Assembly: GCA_003641675.1 (NCBI GenBank)
Contig: QNBI01000156.1
Coordinates: 1-5,669 of the forward strand
Direction: 5' to 3'
From: Spirochaetota bacterium
Lineage (GTDB): Bacteria; Spirochaetota; Spirochaetia; SZUA-6
Length of the DNA: 5,669 nucleotides
In this document: positions 1-5,091 of the stretch, piece by piece
Layout: each line of letters begins with the position of its first letter
Position numbering within the stretch: the stretch's first letter is position 1
The notes under the pieces: generated by a model
Seen by the model: the letters and a program-made list of their open reading frames with translations, nothing else
Database searches by the model: none
What the model was told of the DNA's origin: nothing
Program-made: the position numbers and the translations under genes

Positions 1-41
1 TCCAATGAAACTTTTTTATAAATAACTCTTTTAGAAACCTA

Positions 42-293
42 TTACCTTAACTTCTCTATGTTTTTCTTATATTCATCCGGAATCTCTATTATTTTGTGGT
101 GCGATACAGAACCGGATACTATGGAAATTTCGCTCCTGGGAATACCGCAGAGTTTAGAAATATACTTTAAGAGTTCTTTATTGGCTTTTCCTTTTTCCGC
201 CTGAGCTTTTACCTTAACAACAAGCTCACCGTTCTTGCAGCCGTTTATTTTATTTGAACCCGCGGCAGGAATAACTTTAATAGATACCCGCAT
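42..293 (-). CDS. DUF167 / YggU family protein
   Basis: This small soluble protein of 83 residues belongs to the DUF167 (YggU) family, whose biochemical role is not established. The family signature is visible: a basic beta strand near the N-terminus (VSIKVIPAAGSNKI), the hallmark KGKANKELL at residues 34-42, then GIPRSEISIVSG followed by SHHK at residues 50-67. The length is close to that usual for the family (about 80-100 residues), so it looks complete. There is no signal peptide, membrane segment or cysteine cluster. The ATG start is preceded by a purine-rich stretch (GGGAAGGGCA) that can act as ribosome binding site. The start lies inside the last codons of the glycosyltransferase gene (17-base overlap), so the two are probably translationally coupled and share a transcript. 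Family assignment is firm; function is unknown. Confidence 0.9.
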   Translation of the reverse strand: MRVSIKVIPAAGSNKINGCKNGELVVKVKAQAEKGKANKELLKYISKLCGIPRSEISIVSGSVSHHKIIEIPDEYKKNIEKLR

Positions 294-1149
294 TGCCCTT
301 CCCTGCCTCCCCAGAATAATTTAGTGCCAATTTATTGTATTTCTCCCCTTCCTTTAATTTACCCCGCTTTATACATCCATTGGCATATATCCTGCATTTT
401 CGTGATAATTCTCTTAAAACCTGCACCCTCTGTTCCTTAGAAAAAAACCTTAAGTCTATAACATTCTGCAGTGCTTTTATTCTAAAATATTCGATATAGC
501 CGTACTTTTCAGAAAGCTGATCGGAATGCCCTCCACGTTTAACGACAAGAGGAATATCTATATAGCCTATGCTGTACAGAGCGGTTAATCTTAACCACAT
601 TTCATAATCTTCCGCTATCTCCAGCTCTTCATTAAAACCGCCGCACTCATCTAACACAGAATGTTTAATCATTACAGTAGAAGGGCCTATTATACATTTT
701 TTAAGTGCATCTTTAAATATATATCCCTCTTTTTTATGCCGCTGCCCGGCCTGGGATACTGTCCTACCCAGACGTATCCATTCTTCTCTTGTATGACATA
801 CTGCTGTATCCGGGCGTTTTAGCATAAAGTTAATCTGTTTTTCTGTCTTCTGCTCCTTCCAGAGATCGTCGGAATCGAGAAAAGCAATATACTCACCGGA
901 AGCTTCTAAAACGCCCCTGTTCCGCACAGCCCCGGGATGGCCGTTATGCCTTATAAACAGATATTTAAAATTGGGATGTTTTAAAAACTCCTTTAGGCCT
1001 TCTTTTGTATTATCATCAGAGCCGTCATCAACTACAATTATTTCAAGATTGCCGTATGTCTGTTTAAAAACAGAATGCAGTGCTTCTATTAAGAAATCTT
1101 TTCTATTATATGTCGGTATTATTACGGAAACTAAAGGATATGAATTCAT
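277..1149 (-). CDS. Family 2 glycosyltransferase (GT-A fold)
   Basis: Predicted inverting nucleotide-sugar glycosyltransferase of 290 residues. It probably acts at the cytoplasmic face of the membrane in making polysaccharide, lipopolysaccharide or another glycan; donor and acceptor cannot be read from sequence. The GT2 core is clear: VSVIIPTYNR at residues 7-16, the nucleotide-binding VVDDGSDDNT at 39-48, the metal-binding DSD at 92-94, and the ED pair in EDYEMWLR at 180-187, the usual place of the catalytic base. A basic helical tail follows, with no membrane segment, so this is a soluble or peripheral enzyme rather than a processive synthase. I chose the ATG that gives MNSYPLVSVI. A TTG 12 bases upstream is in frame but adds only four residues not typical of the family. 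No good Shine-Dalgarno precedes either start. The upstream truncated transporter ends 15 bases before the ATG, suggesting coupling. The downstream DUF167 gene overlaps the 3' end by 17 bases. Confidence 0.93.
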   Translation of the reverse strand: MNSYPLVSVIIPTYNRKDFLIEALHSVFKQTYGNLEIIVVDDGSDDNTKEGLKEFLKHPNFKYLFIRHNGHPGAVRNRGVLEASGEYIAFLDSDDLWKEQKTEKQINFMLKRPDTAVCHTREEWIRLGRTVSQAGQRHKKEGYIFKDALKKCIIGPSTVMIKHSVLDECGGFNEELEIAEDYEMWLRLTALYSIGYIDIPLVVKRGGHSDQLSEKYGYIEYFRIKALQNVIDLRFFSKEQRVQVLRELSRKCRIYANGCIKRGKLKEGEKYNKLALNYSGEAGKGNAGIY

Positions 1150-1164
1150 GGCTAAAGTCAATAA

Positions 1165-1611
1165 CTATGATTTCTCTTTAAGAACACGGGTACTTAAAGA
1201 ATTCTTTAGATCAAGTTCTTCACGTATCTCTGCAAATCTTTTTCTTGTTATCGGATAAAAAAATGCGAGTATTATAGAGGAAAACAGCATTATACATGGT
1301 ACTACACCCAATAAAACTCTTATGGACATGAGAGTTCTCACTGTCTGTTCCGCTCCTGCCTTATAACCGGATAATCCCAAAACCCATCCGGTTATTAAAA
1401 TTGCGAAGGAGGATGCAAGCTTCTGCAGAAAGCTTAAAAAACCTGTATACATACCTTCCATCCGCTGTCCCGTTTTAAGTTCATCGTAGTCCACACACTC
1501 AGGAACCAAAGCCCACGGAATAACATGTGCTGTTGATATTCCGATTCCAGCAAGTGCTGACATTACAAGAGGTGATAGATGCTCTACAGCCTCCTCCGCT
1601 TTCATGGGCAC
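1165..1611 (-). pseudogene. 5'-truncated GPH-type (MFS_2) sugar/cation symporter remnant
   Basis: The 148-codon open frame encodes only the C-terminal third of a glycoside-pentoside-hexuronide/cation symporter (melibiose carrier type, MFS_2). Family members normally have about 450 residues and 12 membrane helices; here only about three remain. They are LVMSALAGIGISTAHVIPWA, then a helix around the QKLASSFAILITGWVLG stretch, then a last helix containing VVPCIMLFSSIILAFF. The diagnostic loop VDYDELKTGQRMEGMYTG lies between the first two, where the family places it late in the protein. A charged cytoplasmic tail ends the frame. No N-terminal part exists anywhere upstream in the window: the ferritin-like gene ends 6 bases before this frame. 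A GTG (1611) or ATG (1605) could start translation, with AAGG eight bases before the ATG, so a short membrane peptide might be made. The frame has no internal stop, which suggests recent loss, residual use through coupling to the glycosyltransferase gene, or a misassembly. Transport function is unlikely. Confidence 0.72.
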
Positions 1612-1617
1612 CGCCTT

Positions 1618-2073
1618 TTATTTTAACTTTTTAAGCTTATTTTCTATTATTTTTACATGTCCCTCTTCCTGTGCTGCTAGATAATTGAATACATCAATAA
1701 TCTCGTCGGAAAGGTTTGTAAATGTATTCAGCATTCTATAAGTATTTGCAGTGCTTATTTCCCTTTCCAATGCTGTTTCAAGTACATCTTTTACAGAGGC
1801 ATTATCCGATATTTTAGCAGCCTGCACTATTTTATCGTAACCGGTATCCTCAAGTTTAATCTGTTTTTTAAGGTCATCCTCACTTAGGTGCGCCTCTTTT
1901 AACAGTTTTCTCAGCCGGTTTAGGTGGTCCACTTCTGCACGGGCGAGTTCATCTGTAATCTTTTTTAATTCCTCGTCATTAAAACGTCCGTTTGCCTCTT
2001 TATAAAACTTATACGATTCTTCCTCTATCTGCTGTGAAAATTTAATTACCTCTTCCACAGAATACTCTTTCAC
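1618..2073 (-). CDS. Ferritin-like diiron protein (rubrerythrin superfamily, no rubredoxin domain)
   Basis: A 151-residue, almost wholly helical four-helix-bundle protein of the ferritin-like/rubrerythrin superfamily, probably cytoplasmic. Likely carboxylate-bridged diiron ligands come in the expected two halves: a Glu in the EEES cluster (residues 17-19) and E47-x-x-H50 (EVDH), then E103 (ALEREIS) and E136-x-x-H139 (EEGH). The C-terminal CxxC pairs of the rubredoxin domain of true rubrerythrin are absent, so electrons must come from a separate carrier. By family, such proteins reduce peroxide or handle iron; which applies here is inference. The start is GTG, chosen because AGGAG (2081-2085) lies seven bases upstream and the protein begins where the family does. 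A promoter is predicted at 2116-2144. The gene heads a tight minus-strand run and its stop codon is followed within six bases by the truncated transporter frame. The ferredoxin gene lies 81 bases upstream on the same strand. Confidence 0.9.
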   Translation of the reverse strand: MKEYSVEEVIKFSQQIEEESYKFYKEANGRFNDEELKKITDELARAEVDHLNRLRKLLKEAHLSEDDLKKQIKLEDTGYDKIVQAAKISDNASVKDVLETALEREISTANTYRMLNTFTNLSDEIIDVFNYLAAQEEGHVKIIENKLKKLK

Positions 2074-2080
2074 ACCGTAT

Positions 2081-2085
2081 CTCCT
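2081..2085 (-). promoter_or_regulatory. Ribosome binding site fixing the GTG start of the ferritin-like gene
   Basis: AGGAG on the minus strand sits seven bases before the GTG at 2071-2073. No ATG in frame nearby gives a plausible alternative, so this site decides the start. Confidence 0.8.
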
Positions 2086-2106
2086 GTATTGCTTAAATAT
2101 TATTAA

Positions 2107-2118
2107 TTTAATATTAAA
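2107..2118. repeat. 12-bp perfect palindrome in the ferritin-like gene promoter
   Basis: TTTAATATTAAA is a perfect inverted repeat without spacer. It overlaps the downstream part of the predicted -10 box (2116-2121) and the likely transcription start near 2109. Its position would suit an operator for a dimeric repressor. The surrounding DNA is nearly all A and T, where such palindromes arise easily by chance, and it does not match the usual Fur or PerR box. Confidence 0.35.
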
Positions 2119-2144
2119 ATAGCATGAATTCCAAAGACTTGCAA
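2116..2144 (-). promoter_or_regulatory. Predicted sigma-70 type promoter of the ferritin-like gene run
   Basis: On the minus strand, a TTGCAA -35 hexamer (2139-2144) is followed after 17 bases by TATTTT (2116-2121), preceded by TGC as an extended -10 element. Each hexamer matches the consensus at four of six positions. The predicted start of transcription near 2109 leaves a leader of about 36 bases carrying the AGGAG site. The aspS upstream region shows the same arrangement (TTGCAA, then ATGCTA at nearly the same distance), which strengthens both calls. It would drive all minus-strand genes from 2073 leftward to 42. Confidence 0.55.
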
Positions 2145-2154
2145 TTGTAAAAAA

Positions 2155-2463
2155 TTAACCTTTAAAATTTATTATCTCAATAGTGATATCCCGTCTTGTA
2201 TGTGTCTGACACGCCAGTCTGTACACCGCTTTGTCCTCCGGAACATCCAGGTTAAGAGATTTTAGCCGCATGCTTTCTATCTCTTTCAGGGAACTTAGAT
2301 ACTCTTTTCCCCTTAATATCTTAACAACGCATTTTCCGCAAATCGCCCTTCCTCCGCATATTGTTTCTATTGGAATATTATTTATAAGGAGATTATTTAG
2401 GAATGAGACCATAGGATTGATATCGATGGTTTCGTCGTTATTACTAATTTTAACTTTAGGCAA
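2155..2463 (-). CDS. [2Fe-2S] ferredoxin, adrenodoxin-like cysteine spacing
   Basis: Small electron-transfer protein with one [2Fe-2S] ferredoxin domain, 102 residues from the chosen start. The cluster ligands are C36, C42 and C45 in CGGRAICGKC and C85 in LACQT, that is C-x5-C-x2-C plus a distant Cys. This is the spacing of adrenodoxin-type and related ferredoxin domains, not the C-x4-C-x2-C of plant type. The stretch after it (VVKILRGKE, then RLACQT, ending DITIEIINF) resembles stand-alone ferredoxins and the N-terminal ferredoxin domains of reductive activases. I chose TTG at 2461-2463: the exceptional GAGGAGGAGGAT lies directly before it and the protein then begins MPKVKISNN, where the domain fold starts. 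A GTG at 2524-2526 would add 21 residues, but these would be encoded by the likely leader and Shine-Dalgarno. The redox partner is not shown; the ferritin-like protein next door is a candidate. Cytoplasmic, no signal peptide. Confidence 0.88.
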   Translation of the reverse strand: MPKVKISNNDETIDINPMVSFLNNLLINNIPIETICGGRAICGKCVVKILRGKEYLSSLKEIESMRLKSLNLDVPEDKAVYRLACQTHTRRDITIEIINFKG

Positions 2464-2475
2464 ATCCTCCTCCTC
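2464..2475 (-). promoter_or_regulatory. Strong Shine-Dalgarno deciding the TTG start of the ferredoxin
   Basis: GAGGAGGAGGAT on the minus strand ends at the base before TTG. One AGGAGG copy (2469-2474) has a five-base spacing to the TTG, close to ideal. No comparable site precedes the upstream GTG at 2524-2526. Confidence 0.75.
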
Positions 2476-2511
2476 AGGATATAGTGGTCGTATATATTGA
2501 TAAACTATATT

Positions 2512-2541
2512 ACCATAAATAAACACACATTAATATTGCAA
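2512..2541 (-). promoter_or_regulatory. Possible promoter of the ferredoxin gene
   Basis: On the minus strand, TTGCAA (2536-2541) is followed after 18 bases by TATGGT (2512-2517). TGG-TAATAT just downstream (2507-2515) is an alternative extended -10. Either would start transcription 35-45 bases before the TTG start codon, leaving room for the Shine-Dalgarno and putting the upstream GTG outside or at the very edge of the message. The -35 is the same self-complementary hexamer used in the aspS promoter prediction. The -10 match is weak, so this is tentative. Confidence 0.35.
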
Positions 2542-2565
2542 CACTCAATTTATTAATGCTAAATT
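2536..2565 (+). promoter_or_regulatory. Predicted aspS promoter, implying a leaderless message
   Basis: TTGCAA (2536-2541) and, after 18 bases, TAAATT (2560-2565) with TGC directly before it as an extended -10. The expected transcription start, about seven bases past the -10, falls on or next to the A of the aspS ATG at 2572. No purine-rich ribosome binding site lies between: the bases before the ATG are TTATCCCC. Both facts point to a leaderless or nearly leaderless aspS transcript. Confidence 0.5.
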
Positions 2566-2571
2566 ATCCCC

Positions 2572-4341
2572 ATGGAAAAGATGAAGAGAACAAATACCTG
2601 CGGAGAATTGAGATTAAAGGATAAGGGCAAAACTGTAACCCTTAACGGCTGGGTTCACAGGCATCGAGACCATGGTGGAATAAAATTTATAGATCTAAGA
2701 GACCGTTACGGCATAACTCAGGTTGTTATAGATGCAGATGCAGAAGAAAATTTAAAAAACTCCGCCCATGAATTAAAATTCGAATACTGTATAGCAGTAG
2801 CAGGAACGGTCCGTCCGCGGCCTCAATCCATGATAAACAGCAGAATGCCCACCGGAGATATTGAGGTGCAGGCAGAAAAAATACAAATACTCTCCAAATG
2901 TGATGTCCTTCCGTTTATGATAGATGAAAGAAGTGATGCAAGGGAGGAACTTCGTTTTAAATACAGATATTTGGATTTACGTTCTTTCTCCATGCAGAGA
3001 AAAATTAAACTTCGTCATGAGATAACCTTTGCAGTACGCGAATATCTAAAGGATAAGGGATTCTTAGAAATTGAGACCCCGACACTTATTAAATCCACAC
3101 CGGAAGGAGCGCGGGATTTTCTTGTTCCTGCAAGGCTTTTCCCGGGTAAATTTTATGCCCTTCCTCAGTCTCCCCAGCTCTTTAAACAAATCCTTATGGT
3201 TTCCGGTTTCGATAAGTACTTTCAGATTGCCCACTGTTTCCGCGATGAGGATGCAAGAGGAGACAGGCAGCCGGAGCATACGCAAATTGATATAGAAATG
3301 AGTTTTGTTTCCAAAGACGACATATTTAAGGTAATAGAGGGCATGCTTTACTATGTCTTTAAAAAAACACTCGATATTGAATTAAAGATACCCTTTAGAA
3401 GAATATCCTATACAGAGGCCATGAACAGATACGGAAGCGACAAACCGGACCTGCGTTACGAATTATACCTTAAAAATTTCAATAACTTTGTTGAAAAAGG
3501 TGAATTTAAAGCCTTTAAGGCCGTGCTCGAGCAGGGGGGAGCTGTGAAAGCCCTTGTTGCACCGGGGTGCAGCTCTTTTTCCAGAAAACAAATTTCGGAA
3601 CTTGAAGAAACTGCAAAAATTTACGGTGCGCAGGGTTTGGCATGGATGAAAGTAACAGAAACAGGCCTCGAAGGCGGAATATCCAAGTTCTACAATTCAT
3701 CAGCAGAGAAGATAAAAGAAACATTAGGGGCAAAAACCGGCGATCTTATACTGTTTGTCGGTTCGGACTGGAAAAAAGCATGCACATCTTTGGGTGCGGT
3801 GAGAGCAAAACTTGCACAGATTGAGAAATTAATACCTAAAAACACCTTTGAATTCTGCTGGGTAACAGATTTCCCATTGTTTGAATGGAACGAAGACGAA
3901 AAAAAGTGGGAACCTGCACACCATATGTTCACCATGCCTCAGGAACAGTATATAGAATCTCTGGAAAAAAACCCGGGGGATGTCAAGGGAGACCTCTATG
4001 ACCTTGTATGCAACGGTGTGGAACTTGCATCCGGATCTATAAGAATACACGACCCGGGGCTTCAGGAAAGAATATTTAAAATAGTAGGCTTTTCGGAAGA
4101 AGAAGCAAAAAAAAGATTCGGATTTCTCTTAGAGGCCTTTAAGTACGGCCCGCCTCCGCATGGCGGAATTGCACCGGGTTTGGACAGGCTTGTTATGCTC
4201 ATGGCAGGTGAAAATACAATTCGGGAGGTCATAGCATTCCCTAAAAATACTCAAGGCGTGTCACTAATGGATGAAACTCCCTCGGAGGTGAATGAACAGC
4301 AGCTTCGGGAGCTCCATTTAAAGGTTTTAAAAGAAGAATAA
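2572..4341 (+). CDS. aspS: Aspartate--tRNA ligase (AspRS), bacterial type
   Basis: Class IIb aminoacyl-tRNA synthetase that activates aspartate with ATP and loads it on tRNA(Asp) in the cytoplasm. The 589 residues match the full bacterial form. Domains in order: OB-fold anticodon-binding domain (about 1-110), catalytic core, bacterial GAD insertion (about 290-430), and the rest of the core. Visible signatures are motif 1 region (GFLEIETPTLIKSTPEGA, 163-180), the aspartate-site loop QSPQLFKQ (199-206), motif 2 FRDED (223-227), ELASGSIRIHD (484-494) and motif 3 GGIAPGLDRLVML (531-543) with R539. H34 (31 when counted from the second Met) lies in the position linked to relaxed tRNA specificity, so it may also charge tRNA(Asn). 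M1 at 2572 and M4 at 2581 are both possible starts; M4 gives the usual MKRTNTCGELR beginning, but neither has a good ribosome binding site. Single-gene unit, divergent from the ferredoxin gene, and abutting the response regulator gene tail to tail. Confidence 0.98.
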   Translation: MEKMKRTNTCGELRLKDKGKTVTLNGWVHRHRDHGGIKFIDLRDRYGITQVVIDADAEENLKNSAHELKFEYCIAVAGTVRPRPQSMINSRMPTGDIEVQAEKIQILSKCDVLPFMIDERSDAREELRFKYRYLDLRSFSMQRKIKLRHEITFAVREYLKDKGFLEIETPTLIKSTPEGARDFLVPARLFPGKFYALPQSPQLFKQILMVSGFDKYFQIAHCFRDEDARGDRQPEHTQIDIEMSFVSKDDIFKVIEGMLYYVFKKTLDIELKIPFRRISYTEAMNRYGSDKPDLRYELYLKNFNNFVEKGEFKAFKAVLEQGGAVKALVAPGCSSFSRKQISELEETAKIYGAQGLAWMKVTETGLEGGISKFYNSSAEKIKETLGAKTGDLILFVGSDWKKACTSLGAVRAKLAQIEKLIPKNTFEFCWVTDFPLFEWNEDEKKWEPAHHMFTMPQEQYIESLEKNPGDVKGDLYDLVCNGVELASGSIRIHDPGLQERIFKIVGFSEEEAKKRFGFLLEAFKYGPPPHGGIAPGLDRLVMLMAGENTIREVIAFPKNTQGVSLMDETPSEVNEQQLRELHLKVLKEE

Positions 4342-5079
4342 TCAGGAAATAGTAACATTAGCTGTAAAAATATAGCCTGCACTCCTTCGGCTCTGCAGAT
4401 ACTCCGGATTTTTTGGATCTTTCTCAAAATATTTTCTTAAACGTGCAACAAAATTATCTACGGTCCTCGTCTCTACTTCCGACTGTATTCCCCAGACATC
4501 CCTTAGAATTTCTTTTCTCGACAGTAATCTTCCCCTGTTTTCTATAAAGAAACGCAGAAGGAGAGCTTCCTGTACAGTGAGTTTAACCTCCCCTTTGAGA
4601 GTTTTACATTCAAGAGTATCAAAGTTTACTATTATATCACCAAACCTGAAAATTCTGGTCTCTCTGCTCTTCCTGTACCATCTTTTTCGCTTTATCATGC
4701 CCTTTACCCGCAGCAAAAGCTCATCCAGGTGAAAGGGTTTTACAAGATAATCATCCGCCCCAATCTCTAATCCTTTTATCCTGTCATTAACACCGCCCTT
4801 GGCTGTAAGCATGAGAATGGGAATCTGCTCCGATACACTTCTTATCCTCCGTGCAACTTCGAACCCGTCTATATAGGGAAGCATAATATCAAGGATTATG
4901 AGGTCAAATTCCCCTTCTTTAAATATTTCAAGAGCAAGTTTACCATCTTTGGCTACTTTAACCTCATATCCTTCCTCAAGAAGATTATAGGCAAGGCCAA
5001 TTGCAAGAGAGTCCTCATCCTCAATAAGCAGTATTCTATCCGGATCCTCTGCTGTATTTTTCTTTTTTATAGTTGCCAT
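4342..5079 (-). CDS. OmpR/PhoB-family response regulator
   Basis: DNA-binding response regulator of 245 residues. A receiver domain (about 14-128) carries the acidic pair E20/D21, phospho-acceptor D64 (LIILDIMLP), T92 (LTAKGG) and K114 (YLVKPF). A winged-helix trans_reg_C domain (about 145-240) follows, with the recognition region ETRTVDNFVARLRKYFE (203-219) and a C-terminal wing ending AGYIF. The wing reads SRRSAGYIF where the family usually has a VRGxGY pattern. A basic 13-residue tail precedes the receiver; the ATG is supported by AAGGAAGAG just upstream. The kinase gene ends 12 bases before this start, so the two are co-transcribed, and the kinase is the likely phosphate donor. The stop codon directly abuts that of aspS, with no terminator hairpin seen. 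The regulon and signal cannot be told from this window. Confidence 0.95.
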   Translation of the reverse strand: MATIKKKNTAEDPDRILLIEDEDSLAIGLAYNLLEEGYEVKVAKDGKLALEIFKEGEFDLIILDIMLPYIDGFEVARRIRSVSEQIPILMLTAKGGVNDRIKGLEIGADDYLVKPFHLDELLLRVKGMIKRKRWYRKSRETRIFRFGDIIVNFDTLECKTLKGEVKLTVQEALLLRFFIENRGRLLSRKEILRDVWGIQSEVETRTVDNFVARLRKYFEKDPKNPEYLQSRRSAGYIFTANVTIS

Positions 5080-5091
5080 TACTCTTCCTTT

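Noticed and set aside
1..41. Possible terminator or start of another gene at the left edge
   Set aside because: The stretch is AT-rich with no GC-rich hairpin followed by a T tract on the minus strand, and no start codon with a ribosome binding site. It is too short to say more.
971..1258. Plus-strand open frame of 95 codons
   Set aside because: It lies antisense across the glycosyltransferase and transporter fragment, has no recognisable domain, and its codon content follows from the real genes on the other strand.
1618..2073. Full rubrerythrin, or a membrane ferritin of the MbfA type
   Set aside because: No rubredoxin CxxC pairs are present, and the membrane segment after the stop codon carries transporter motifs rather than a VIT1-like domain.
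2145..2175. Terminator after the ferredoxin gene (T run after the stop codon)
   Set aside because: Six T residues follow the TAA, but the only possible stem is short and made almost wholly of A and T, so a stable hairpin is unlikely.
2510..2530. Six-codon reading frame (MCVYLW) upstream of the ferredoxin gene on the minus strand
   Set aside because: It has no ribosome binding site, overlaps the predicted promoter and lacks the residue repeats or alternative hairpins of an attenuator leader.
3064..4050. Several open frames of 60-80 codons on both strands within aspS
   Set aside because: They are overlaps in other frames of a clearly intact AspRS gene, with no family signature or ribosome binding site of note.
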